Of a stretch of DNA of 64,000 nt, positions 36,117-47,200 are shown one piece after another. The stretch is from Schistosoma mansoni. Lineage: Eukaryota; Platyhelminthes; Trematoda; Strigeidida; Schistosomatidae. The position numbers and the translations under genes are program-made. The notes under the pieces were generated by a model. That model worked only from the letters and a program-made list of their open reading frames with translations. It did not search any database and was not told where the DNA came from. Numbering within the stretch: the stretch's first letter is position 1; every line of letters starts with the position of its first letter. Location of the stretch: contig NW_017386089.1 in NCBI RefSeq assembly GCF_000237925.1, forward strand, positions 186,001-250,000, given 5' to 3'.

Positions 36117-36790
36117 CTAGAATCCATCTCTATGAGACGAGCAAGCTCGATGAGCGAAGACTTCAATTTTCTGTTTAAGTACTTGAACCGCTTGAATGTT
36201 ACGACTCGACGGTGCGGATATTATAAAGTGGACGCCACATCCTAAGTCTGCTGGCCGTAATTTACTAGTGATTGTAACATATGTCTTACGTGATGTAACT
36301 ATTCTGCAATTCCTAAATATTATGTTGCCTACGTATTCTTGCATAGTTCGCTGTTCTTAATGCTTGGCCCAACGTGATTTACAACTTGTCCCCCCCATAT
36401 TTGTCTATTTGATTGTCCGTCAGCTGTGAATTTAAAAGACCTCGTATTATTTCATCACACAACCCCGAGAAACTACTCGCGGAGTGCTTTCTTTTTACGC
36501 CAGATATATAAATACGCCTACGACACAGTCCATATATATTCAAACATATTTTGCTAGGAAAACTAGCCAAGCTCAGTTGAATGTAATAGATTAACATCCG
36601 ATCTTGAGGAACAAACCCTTTGAATACATGCATATAACGGCATACTAGACATTACGAAGAACGCTTTTTGTATTTGGGACGAGGATGTGCTGCATAACTC
36701 AGCAAGCCGCGGGTCAATAATATGTGGAAAGTATTGGGTCCATGAGCCAACAAAGGACTATGTGCAAATGACTCCGCAGCTGAAATCTAG
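36117..36790 (-). CDS. Unrecognised spliced gene candidate (partial)
   Basis: Coding-looking minus-strand pieces join in phase. The last exon (about 36,117-36,305, after an acceptor TTGCAG) reads IVTSRKTYVTITSKLRPADL and ends HRDGF-stop. It joins in phase across about 85 bases to a piece ending near 36,390 that reads SGLCDEIIRGLLNSQLTDNQ then IDKYGGDK. A further piece (about 36,670-36,790) reads SFAHSPLLAHGPNTFHILLT then RGLLSYAAH. The join between the second and third pieces has more than one in-phase solution, and no start was found. I do not recognise the family and give no function. Alternative: remnants of an unknown element. Confidence 0.4.
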
Positions 36791-36799
36791 ATTTCAGGT

Positions 36800-37000
36800 T
36801 TATTAAAGTGTGGTTACACGTGGACAACAAATTAAGTGACACTGACCGAATAAGAACATTTGGAGGCCGCATTTTAGGTAAGCGCGGACTACCAGGTGAG
36901 GGTCCGCATGGTTATCGTAACAAATGCTTAGGGTTGAAATGGCTCAGAATCGTCTATAATGACGCAGGTGCATTAAGTCTATTTTTCCTTGGATCTTAAG
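36800..37000 (+). mobile_element. CR1-like LINE tail, decayed fragment
   Basis: The plus frame resembles the C-terminal end of the LINE at 41.7-43.4 kb read on its own strand: GRI..RGLPGEGPHGYRNKCLG, then WLRIV, matching the GR.RL.GWGPRD...QN pattern. Weak but consistent over about 60 codons. Confidence 0.45.
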
Positions 37001-37183
37001 TTGATGGGGTTTTCCTCGCTAATTCATATTTTCTTAAATTGTATAACGGATCCCTAATCTTTCCTATTACCACTCATGTTTTCACTACCTCAACTATTCC
37101 GGGGTCCTCCCTTACAAATCCATCTCACCTTTAAGGATAACAGCCTAAACCGATGTACACATGCGTTAGGTCCCACGCTTCGC

Positions 37184-37710
37184 TTAACTGACTGACTCTA
37201 GATCCTCTTCGATGGACTGTCGATACCTGTAGAAATCGCTGGCATTTTGATTTACAATTGTAAAGTTTTAGAGTCATGAGTAGTAACCCCAGTAAATTTG
37301 GCATTTGGGTCACCGTAATCACCACCAGATAGTAAAGATGATAAAATTGCTCCACTTTCCTTTTGCACAGGAGCAACATAGTTGACTCAAAGCCATGCAA
37401 GGTTCTCTCCCATCGTTCCAGTCTCTCTCAGCGAACCGCCTCGTCCCCAGTTATAGTCCCAACAGTTGTCGGTTTTTTAAACACAGTCCTTTTACTTGTT
37501 CGCGAATGTGCACTGCTACCACCTTTGTTTTTATGTCTAGAGCTACAGTCGAGTTGCTTTTCCCCATAATGTTCGAATTTATTTAAGTTACTGAGTGTCC
37601 GCTATGCCGGTTTTCACCTTGTTTTCGTTCCTTCGACTACAAACGCATCGCCATCAGTTAGACTTCTCAGGAAGGCAATTGTTAAACTACTGACTTTTAG
37701 ACACAAAGCT
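37184..37710 (-). CDS. Unrecognised spliced gene candidate upstream of DPM3
   Basis: Proposed exons, minus strand: about 37,618-37,710 (LTIAFLRSLTDGDAFVVEGT), 37,496-37,590 (NLNKFEHYGEKQLDC then SSRHKNKGG), about 37,256-37,385 (ESGAILSSLLSGGDYGDPN then AKFTGVTTHDSKTLQL), 37,184-37,226 (YRQSIEEDLESVS-stop). The introns at 37,227-37,255 (29 bases, GTAAAT...CTACAG) and 37,591-37,617 (27 bases) are extremely short, and frames stay open across the proposed joins. No family recognised. The first exon and start are unresolved and may reach into the leader region of DPM3 on the other strand. It is divergent from DPM3, so the two may share a promoter. Confidence 0.4.
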
Positions 37711-37848
37711 TTTCAGTGACGATGACTTACTAATTCCTTTATTTTTCAGTTACTACGATAGTTGTCCACTCTTCAATCAAGAGGAAAAATCCCCGAAGAC
37801 CTCGTCCCTATCGTGACCAGGGGGTTAAATTTCTTGTTCAGGTTTACC

Positions 37849-38130
37849 ATGAAGAAAATCGTGGAATGGCTCCTTGTTTTATCTTTAATTTCCGCAATAT
37901 GGGTATCTAAATTAATGGGGATTATCACTGTACAGTCTGACTGCGGCAACATAATCCTCAACTGGTTGCCTTTTCATATATTATTCATTTTTGGAACAGT
38001 TTCTGTGTTAATTATACTTTATCGTACGTACAGTTTTAATGATTGTCCCGAGGCGTCCACGGAGCTTATGAAGCTAGTCAACGAAGCGAAACGGGATCTC
38101 ACTTACCGCGGATTTGTTTTTGAATCTTAA
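37849..38130 (+). CDS. DPM3: Dolichol-phosphate mannosyltransferase subunit 3
   Basis: 93 residues, start ATG at 37,849, against about 92 in vertebrates. Two hydrophobic segments (residues about 5-25 and 37-60) are followed by a cytosolic tail. The tail reads FNDCPEASTELMKLVNEAKR then DLTYRGF, the DPM3 signature (FxDC.(E)A..EL...I.EA..DL..RG). Known role: DPM3 anchors the catalytic DPM1 subunit, with DPM2, in the ER membrane. The complex makes dolichol-phosphate-mannose for N-glycosylation, GPI anchors and O- and C-mannosylation. The tail is the part that binds DPM1, and its conserved Cys and RG are present. The frame is open upstream to about 37,759, but the first ATG is at the family's normal start. 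A 5' leader intron is possible: TTTATTTTTCAG acceptor at about 37,738-37,749. Confidence 0.9.
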   Translation: MKKIVEWLLVLSLISAIWVSKLMGIITVQSDCGNIILNWLPFHILFIFGTVSVLIILYRTYSFNDCPEASTELMKLVNEAKRDLTYRGFVFES

Positions 38131-38559
38131 TTACTAAAGAACATAAACTTAGATAATTTTGCACTGTGACTAACATTTTGTGATGTTAATTTGTCAGTAC
38201 GTAAGTTGTGTAGCCTCACTTCTGTGACTACAGTATAGAAACATTTTGTACCATCACAGCAGTCTATCATGTATAAAATCTATTTTAAAAGTTAGTTGCT
38301 CTTTTAATTCCATTGGGTAAACGGGATTAGTCTTAAAGGCCAAATTGATTATAATGAACTGTGAAAATTTTTACTAAAGCGTTGTATATGAACTGACCAC
38401 ACGCCCCCTTGAGTACAGTTAGTTTTCTAGATGCCTCGTAAAGTAATAAAACCGATTATTTATTCCATGCGTCGTCTTCATATGTAGGGAATACATCCTT
38501 TTGTTATATTTTATTCAGTCACATAATCTGAGCAGATTGCCTGCGCAGCTCAAGTTACC

Positions 38560-39128
38560 GAGGGTTTTAGTTTCAGATTAAAAGAGCCTGTTATTAAAAC
38601 ATTATGGATGTGTAATACAAGCCCACTAATCGGGAGGATCTTTCGTCCTACCGACTAAGCCTTAGAAGGTATTGGCCTCAAAGGTCTCACGGCGCGAAAA
38701 TGAGAATCTTTCAGCTTATACCATATTGATGCTTTGTTCTTTTCTCGACCCTTAACCAACCAGTCTGCTCGAACACGAGTATTTCAGTCACGAACTGACC
38801 GTAGATTCACAGAACTGATATCTTCATTTTCGGTACCGGCTGAAATACAACCTGTTTATGGTGTCGGTATGCAGAACATAGAGACGCTGAACAAAATCAC
38901 CATTCCACCAAAGAAAAAAATGACATGTTGCCGAGATCTAAATTTTTTCGTTGTTGCTCTAAAGAATTTGAAAAACGGTCATGCAACAACGATACATATC
39001 ACATTGATGTGTCGATAAAGAATAATATTTGGTTAGTAGCAGCTTTAAACGCGTATAGATTCATTTTTATCAGTGAAAATTCATTTAATCAGATAGTTTA
39101 TATTCATAGAGGGCTGGGATATGCGTAA
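38560..39128 (+). other. Open, splice-like stretch, unrecognised
   Basis: Plus-strand pieces look coding: after TTAGTTTCAG (about 38,577) LKEPVIKTLWMCNTSPLIGR; after AACCAACCAG (about 38,762) TRVFQSRTDRRFTELISSF; and 38,925-39,128 RSCNNDTYHIDVSIKNNIW. No consistent joined frame and no family recognised. It could be a small host gene downstream of DPM3 or chance. Confidence 0.25.
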
Positions 39129-39358
39129 AAAGTCCCAAAGAGACATACATAAATATTGTATTTATTTCATTTATATGTACAAAACCACAACTTGAATTAG
39201 AACGAAACGTTAGCTTTTGCTTCATCAGCTACAGGTTCTGCAGAAAGAAAGATAAGAGAAGCATACTACTTACTGTTACTTCTTAAAATTCCCTTGGCTG
39301 GAATAACACTAACCGGTGGGGTTAGGGAGATGCAACGAGCTGAGTTAAATTCTAAAAT

Positions 39359-42300
39359 TCACATGATTGAATATTGTGCAGTAAACCTACTCTTACGAAA
39401 TACCTTACCAAAAGACACGCGTCTTTCAGAAGAAGGAGTGTTTGAAGTACACTTTTCTTCAGAAGCAGGGGTGCCACTTATTGAAACATTAGGAGATATA
39501 AACTGACCGACGTTTGGTTTGGATTCATAATCACATGCTGAAAAAATGCGTGGCGAATCTGGAACTACACATGGAACTGCTGTGCATTCGTCAGCAGACT
39601 GCAATTAGACGTAATTACATAGGAGAGACATAAACACCATCGGATGCCAACTCAGTGGTTTATCGGCTAAGATTCTTCAACAAAACTATCAGCTTGATTG
39701 CTGAACTCTGCATTAACGGGCTGAAAGTAGTTTGAAAGTAAGTAGTGATTTACATTAGAGGTTTCAGCACATAAACGTTTTTTAACCATCGGTTTTTTCC
39801 TCTTGAAAACCTTCGGAATTTTTTTCTTTCCGATCTGAAACACGTCAAATTTATCAGGAATACTCACCTTAAGCTCCGATGGACCACCTTCACTACTTAG
39901 ATTGTCACAAGTATTGGGAACGATATTTGTCGTCTATGAAGGGTAAACATAGTGGAACATTCTTTTACCTCAGGTGACGATTCTGTACATAGCGTGGGAA
40001 CCTGTTCATCGGTCGCCACTGATGTAGCTTCTCTATTTGCCAGAGTTCTTTTTAAACTAAAGAAAGCCATTAGATAATCAGGCAGTTAAATCACTTTGTG
40101 TCGACTCGTTTTAACGCGTTTCTGTAGGAGGAATCTTTGCTTAAAATATTCTCAAGACATTTCATAATACCATCCAAACAACACTGGGTTAAAATTATGT
40201 GTAAAAACAAAGGAACTCAGTATACTTGTGGATGTCTTCGAATAAGTTTTGTTATCCGAGTAATCAGGGACAGGACACTGTGAGCGTAAATGTTGTGCCT
40301 AAATAACAATGAAAATCATTTGAATGATCTCACTTCGGTAGGGAAGCTAATAAAACCAGAAGATATTGAAAGACTAACTGCACAGATAACATTTTCACGT
40401 TCTGCCATTACCCTACGGTTAAAAATTTAAAGATACATACCTTTTTCGGAAGTTCTTCACCTATTAGAGTACAGAAATGTATTTTTAGACCAACAGCATG
40501 GTTTATATCATTGTTTAATATCTTGGTGAAAATTGCCTCGATAAAAGAAGGTAAAATTTCGGGTTTTTTACAAGAAATGAACTGAAGGCCTCTCGTAAAA
40601 AATTCTCGTCCGAGCTAGCTAACAATGAATGAACTGTTTTTCAACTTACCAGCATAAATTTGTCTACCCTCCAGTAATCTAAGTTATCCCATTCTCTTGC
40701 TAGTGTTTCGAACATGGCATAGGAATAATACAATGTGACCGTGCTGTCCTCAATGCTGGGTAATATGTTACATAACCGTACGACCGTTTGTTCCTTTGAG
40801 TAAAAAATATAAATTGAACGTAAATACCTTCAGCAGCAACTTGTCCTGCATCCATAGACTGTAGTGAAGACCTTTGCAAATGCCTAACAACTGTTCGTAG
40901 GTCCAGTCATCTGTAATGGTCGATTAAACGAAGACAATGTTTACAAAAACATAACGACCACGTATCAATGAAGCTTATAAGAAACTTTTTATATCAAGCC
41001 ACTGCTATAAGATCTCCAGATAACTGGGCAAAGTTTCAATCATAAATTACAGAATACGATTTAGAACTCATTCGCCAACTTTATGCCCGTTAGGTATCTA
41101 TGACTGATTAAACTGACACTTAAGCACAATGTGGTACGAGTGTGTATCTATACATGCTCGCACATTAAGTCAGTGAGAAAACGCTAAGAACTGCACAGTA
41201 AAAATAATGGAATATCGATTTTATGGCCACACTTTGATTTTTCTTATTAGAATCTAACTAGAGGATGTATCTAAACGTTGAGTGTAGATGAACCACCAAT
41301 TTTCCTACGAGATGTTTTGAATAAACTTATATTGTTAATTTGATTGATGACTGCACTAACGTTTTCGGTAGGATCTAGATTGTATGAATCAAGTCACTTA
41401 TGGAGGCTGGAAGGTAGAATGCTAAGCATTGAACTTATCAAAAGTTCAGTCGCTCAGTCATCTACAACGTAGGATCAGACACATATGCACCGGTCTAAGT
41501 TGCCATACCAACAAGATGAACACCGAATTCATAGGAGCAGTTACTTCAATGGTAGTAATATATAAAAGGAAGATTACATATGAGGATATGATACAAGGAG
41601 CAAGAACTAGTTCGTAGAAATAAAGGTATAAAGTAATTTTAATCTCACAGTTTAAGGGAAGACAAAGAGTGTATACACCTACACCATTGTGATCGATTCT
41701 GAGCCATGTCACTCAGAGTCTCCAACTGTTGGTTACGAGTCACGCGGACCCCAACCAAGTAGTCTGCATCTACCAACATGGCTCAGACCAGAAGTTAGTG
41801 ACTTCAAGGACTGATGCCACTTTTTGGTTTGGCCACCCCTAACTTTCTTCCAACCATCCCCAATACTAGTCAGCATTTCACGTCATGGTAATCGGTGTTC
41901 AGGCTTGCGCAAGACGTGGCCCCCAAATGCCCTGGTACGGCCGAGAGTGGGGAAAGTCTACTCTCCCTCTCAAAATGCTTTCACATGGCCACGCGTATAC
42001 AGCCTCTGCCAGGGAAGTCCTACTCACTGCCTTCTCGTGTCGGTGATGTTGTTTACGAAATTGACAAGACGAAAAGCGAATGTCCGGCGCTTTACCCGAG
42101 TCGGTGGACACATGTAGTCCACCTAGGGGAGTTGGAAAACCTTGATTCCAAACCAATGGTGCACATGGGCTCCAGTATGCTGAAGGAAAAAATGGCGTAT
42201 GAATCAATCGTTGATCACCGGCTACCATGGGATTGCATCTACTCACGATGCTCCACTGCCTTGTGAATCAGACCTTTAGGTAGAAGGCTCCGGTTGTGGC

Positions 42301-44020
42301 CTTCTAAGAAAACCACCTGCTTCAGTTTGGGCACCCGGGCAGTATCACAGCCCTCACACAAATCAAATGAGATTTGTGTGGCGCATATGTATCTGGTGCC
42401 TCCTTGTACAAATATTCATATATTCAAATAAACAAACACGTGGCACAACCATCTCAGTTGATGAGGTTGTGAATCTTCATCAACTGACTCACCACCATTT
42501 CTCAATACCCGGCGTCTAACCTCACTATTACTCACCCGGTGATCCCAGCAGACGCGAGCAATATTTCCAAAGCATCTGTGGTCAAATACTAGTAACTTAC
42601 GAGTATCTTCTACTCTTAATGGCCACGTCTTGCAGCCGTAAAGTAGGACAGAACAAACTGTTGAACAGCATACTCGTCCTTTAATTGATAGACGGATATC
42701 TCGCCTTCGCCATAGGTGACTTAAGTTGGCAAAAGCCAAACGAACTTTTTGAATCCGTGCTGAGATTTCGCCAGAAATTAACTGGTTAGGGCTGGTCAGA
42801 TTTCCAATATAAGTGTTGTCGACGCGCTCCACTACTCCACTCCCTATCCTTAATTCAGATGTTGACGCAGACCAGTCCTGAAACAACAATTTGCATATAG
42901 ACAGGGAGAAACGCATTCCAAAATTTCTGATATTGCAGCTCAGTGCTACGGAAACACTCTGCATTTTATCAGTGTCTTCACCAAACAGGACTATGTCATC
43001 TGCGTATTCTAAGTCGATAAGTGGACCTCCTGGAAGATCATTGCCCGAAAATTCAGTCGACGAGGTCGTTATTTTCAGCAGTAGGTCTGACGAAGTTGAA
43101 CAGAAATGAAGATAGTGGACAACCTTGCCGGACACCACTTGAGGTTGTAAAATCAGATGACCCGACTGGTAGTGTTCGAGTAAAGAGCCTTCACAAGGTT
43201 TATGTACTTCTGAAGTACACCTTTCAATGACAAACACTGCCAATGAACCTCTCGGTCTACAGGGTCATATGCTGCTTTTAAGTTGAGAAAAACCACAAAT
43301 GTCGAGCGTCGATAAGGATGTCTGACGAATGGTGAATATGTAGTCGATGCAGCAACGACTAGGTCTGAAGCTAGCCTGGTTTCCTCGTGTTTATGGTTCG
43401 AGTCATATATATATATATATATATATCCTGAAACTGGTGGTATTATCATCAACTGACATTGTTAAGGCATAGAGAGCAACACGAAATGATGAAGGAATAT
43501 TAAAGTAATTCAAAAAGATCGACATAGGTCAGCAGAAGTCTTGTTTAATAAGCGCCTCCAACAAAATATTTTATACTCCAGCGCTACTCATTGTGAAGAG
43601 TCCCAAGTTTTTCAATAGTCATTCCTGAATACGAATAATAATATTTGCTAAGATCGACAACTTTACAGAGTAACCCTTCAAGATTAAAATGTATTTGCAC
43701 AATAGAGGCATCTTACTAGCTGCTCGACCACAAGGACCAGATAAATCAACAAAATGGACTTCGACAAATTAAAGGAGTGACTCGGTGACATGCATAAGTT
43801 TTTCGAGTATCTTTATTGACATTTCTGTAATGTCAGAACAAAGTTCATAAATATCATTTGGCAAGAGTTTAATGGACAACAGAATGATAAATTAGTGGAT
43901 CTGACCTTTTCCATTGAATGATTTCTTTGAAAGGAGTACTTTTGCTTGCTTCTGTGCCTTTCGCCTTACTTTATCTTGGTTAGAGGCTAGAGCTTTGGCT
44001 AATTTACGCAATACGTCCAT
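39359..44020 (-). CDS. RRP1: RRP1/Nop52-family ribosomal RNA processing protein, ten exons
   Basis: Exons, minus strand, phases checked: 43,906-44,020; 40,828-40,910; 40,650-40,793; 40,441-40,614; 40,334-40,377; 40,226-40,298; 40,095-40,183; 39,969-40,056; 39,933 down to about 39,754 (3' end unresolved); 39,359-39,598. About 400 residues against about 460 in human RRP1. N-terminus RKLAKALASNQDKVRRKAQK matches the family's helical start. WTYEQLLGICKGLHYSLWMQ then DKLLLK matches the signature WKGLFYCMWMQDKPLL. REWDNLDYWRVDKFML and SSYRNALKRVD follow as in the family. The basic C-terminus has SERRVSFGKVF, like the RVTF protein-phosphatase-1 docking motif of RRP1B. Known role: nucleolar factor for 27S/32S pre-rRNA cleavage and 60S assembly. 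Introns 2, 3 and 4 to 8 are 34-80 bases. Intron 1 is about 3 kb and holds a LINE with a nested retroposon. Bases 39,835-39,867 (33 bases, GTGAGT...TTTCAG) may be spliced or kept without changing frame. A 40-base SINE scrap (39,635-39,672) abuts exon 9. Confidence 0.88.
41640..43452 (-). mobile_element. CR1-like (Jockey-group) LINE, 5'-truncated, in RRP1 intron 1
   Basis: Minus strand: VVFLNLKAAYDPVDREVHWQ, then LEYADDIVLFGEDTDKMQS with the catalytic YADD, then KGRVCCSTVCSVLLYGCKTW, VFDHRCFGNIARVCWDHRVS, and after a nested insertion GWKKVRGGQTKKWHQSLKSL with a C-terminal GRCRLLGWGPRDS. This order is the reverse transcriptase core and C-terminus of schistosome CR1-like LINEs. Endonuclease and fingers are missing. 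At least one frameshift near 43,200 and several stops mean it is dead. A (AT)n run at 43,406-43,430 interrupts its 5' edge. It lies in the same direction as RRP1. Confidence 0.8.
41923..42440 (+). mobile_element. GC-rich non-autonomous retroposon, copy 2, nested in LINE
   Basis: It matches 10,262-10,800 almost throughout. It splits the C-terminal coding end of the LINE, and the 7-base ACGTGGC occurs on both sides (about 41,920-41,926 and 42,438-42,444), fitting a target duplication. The right end is A-rich (ATTCAAATAAACAAAC), as in a reverse-transcribed insert. No protein coded. Confidence 0.7.
43453..43905. other. RRP1 intron 1, proximal part
   Basis: Between the first RRP1 donor and the LINE. 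The minus frame has open stretches (YELCSDITEMSIKILEKL at about 43,790-43,850 and VDLSGPCGRAASKMPLLCKY at about 43,690-43,750) that I cannot assign. Confidence 0.3.
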
Positions 44021-44284
44021 TCAACAACAACGCACGCGACGTCAAAATACCCGCTGTTAGTAGGTCGAACGTGACGGGCTGAAATAGAGAACTGTCAGTT
44101 CAATGAGATTTGTGACTAGGTAATAAATGAGACTTCTCAAACGCCATGGAGTTTATCAATAGCGTGAAAGAACCAACCCTGAATATAATAAATACGTACG
44201 CTTTTCTAACGAAAATTATTGGCTTGTAGAAGAGCCAAGAACGAACAAAATACTCGTGACATACAGATGTAGCTGTAAATAATT

Positions 44285-47200
44285 CCCCCAAATCAATGGC
44301 TCCGTAAGTGTTCGACATTGGATGCTGACCACATTAGTTTTAGTGGACTCGTTTAGCTGAAGGCGCTCGGTCATGCATCTGTACCAGATCACGTTACAGA
44401 ACGGTGTGGGAAGCATCTCCTACGACCATTAGCCAGACTAGATCAGTCACTTCTCGATATATTGATAACCCATCAAATATATCTTCCAACATCCTCGCTT
44501 CTGACTTCTGATTTTAGCTGGGTGTTACTGGTAAAGAGTTGTCAAACTACAATACTGGTGGTATCTTCAGTGGTGAGACCGATGTGATCTGGTACAATAA
44601 ACCATTAACTGTGAGTTTGTTCCTTTTTGAAACTTTATAGATCGTTGATTTGCTTTATTTGATTTTTATACATTGTGGTGTATAATATATGATTTTTCAC
44701 TATGACGGAACAGACACCCAAAGTATTTAAGTTAAAGACTGTCACCCCATCCTCAATTCAGTTAATGCCTTTTTGGCCGGACAATATCGAAGCCTGGTTC
44801 TGCTACACAGAAGCCGACTTTTGCGGACACGGCATTACGGACTTGCGTACACAGTTTCTCGCGGTTGTTAAGGCACTGCCACGCGAATTCAACAGGTACG
44901 TAACACCTAGTATGTTTACTAGTGATGTTTCGGAACTTTACGAAACCCTGAAACTGTCGATTCTGAAACGTGGAGATCTAACCGACCGACAAAGGTTAGA
45001 CCAACTCCCTAATAATATCGACTCGCAACATGGTTCTGCGACAGATATGTTGCTAAGGATGAGAGAGGTTATCGGCCAAAGAACGTTCAATGATGGCCTA
45101 TTCAGACAACTTTTCTAGTCTCAACTTCCACAACAGGTGCAAGCAGCACTTGTCTCGTTTCAAAACAACGCCGTAGATGAGCTGGCTGCATCTGCTGACC
45201 GCATCCTCGAAGTCACGAAGTCTTCTAATGCCGAGGTTTTTTCAGTCAAAGAAAAACCTCGAACGACACAAAATGACATTACGGAACTGTGTCATACACT
45301 GACACGCTATGCTAGATTTTGTAATGACCGTAAACGGTCACATGCCTCGCGAAGAAGCACTTCACGTAGGCGATCTGTCTCTAGATCATGAGAGACAGAT
45401 AACCCTGACTGGTGTTGGTATCATAACCAGTATGGGAAGTCTTCCGGAAACTGCAGAAGACTCTGCAATTACCCGAATTCCAAATCAACCGATGCGAAAA
45501 ACAATTCGGGAAACTTCCCAGCCAGCACGCGTTAACGGCAATCATAGCCTGCAAGCACAGCCGACTGTTATACATCAAATATGTGGTCACGAAAGTTCGC
45601 TACCTTGTCGATACTGGCGCGAACGTTAGAGTTCTTCCAGCAACTCCTAGCGACCGGCTTCATGAATCTGTTTTAAACTTACAGGCGGCAAACGGAAAGC
45701 CAATCGCTACATATGGTAAAAGGTACGTCTACCTTAACGTGGTTTTACGCAAACCCATTCACTGAATCTTCGTTTTTGCAGATTTTTCTATGCCAGTCAT
45801 TAGTATAGACCTCCTACAACATCACAATCTACTGATTGACACACGCACACGAAGGTTAGTAGACAGAAGCACAAAATTATCTGTTTGCGTAACTCCTCTT
45901 TCTGGTTACAAATTATCCCCAGTCACAATTAAGCACACCAGAGACCCATTATATCAACCATTACTAGATAGATACTCTGGGATATATCAACGGCAACCGA
46001 AATTGCCGTGGGTAACCAGCAACGTTACACATGACATCTCGACTACAAGACCACCTGTATTCTCAAAAGCACGCCGACTGGCTCCCGAAAAGCTGAGGTT
46101 GGCCAAAATCGAATTCGACCACATGATAGACTTAGGAATCATTCGACCTTCAAACAGCCCATGGTCATCTCCCTTGCACATTGTTATATCTTAGCAAAGA
46201 ATTGAATATGGGTAACTTCCGGGACCTATTAGTGGACAATTATTCTATGTATATTCTTATTGTTTAACTATTGAGTAACTAGATTGTGTATATCCATATT
46301 AATCTCATTATAAGCATCATTTTGACCTATGGATTATTATCATACTAATTACTGTCCCTAAATTATATTCAGTTTATTGATTACTGTCTCCCACGTTCAC
46401 AGCCACATTCTGCTTGATCTTGTACAAGCATTATTTTCTATTTTATGGTGTGATGTGGTCTGTCTGTCTGGTATATAAACAGAATATGCTTGAAATAAAT
46501 GATTCGCATGGCAGAAGCTGTATTTGGTGTTCCGGACTCAATTGGAAGGGCTAGGCAGGCAAGGGACCAATAAGAACGCTAGACTACTCATACTGATCGA
46601 ACGTCATTTATTTGTCAGTGTTAAGATCGGAAACGTCGTGTTTCGATTGATGGGTAATTCACGTGATAAAAGCCGGACATAAGATCAATAACGAATTGTC
46701 ATACGTCCTTCCTATTTATTTTTTAAATTCATGGCACACAAGGTCCCTAAAAAGGACAACAACGATTGGCGTCCAACTGGTGATTATCGGCGTCTGAATG
46801 CTGAAACCATTCCCGATCGTTACCCGTTGCCTCACATTCACGATTTGACAGCTACCTTGAAAGGTAAAACTGTATTTTCGAAAATCGACTTTGTTAAAGC
46901 TTATAACCAAATCCCTATGGCTAATGACGATATTCCAAAAACCGCTATCATAACTCCCTTCGGACTCTAAGAATTTTTACGAATGCCCTTCGGTTTAAGT
47001 AATGCTGCTCAAACCTTCCAAAGGTCCATAGATGACGTTTTCCGAGGTCTCAACTTCGTACATGCGTACGTTGATGATTGTCTGATAGCAATTCCGGACA
47101 GAGAATCACATATCCAGCATCTGGATATTGTTTTCGAACGACTTCAAAGGCATGGCATCACTGTCAACATTCAGAAATGCCGAATCGGAACCAACTCCTT

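Noticed and set aside
40960-41030. A minus-strand stretch (FAQLSGDLIAVA then YKKFLISFI) that looks like the RRP1 N-terminus
   Set aside because: It has an in-frame stop and no good donor. The exon at 43,906-44,020 joins exon 2 in exact phase and matches the family better.
41824-42266. Overlapping open frames on both strands in the nested GC-rich retroposon
   Set aside because: GC-rich sequence is open in several frames by chance; no motif is shared with the other copy's frames.
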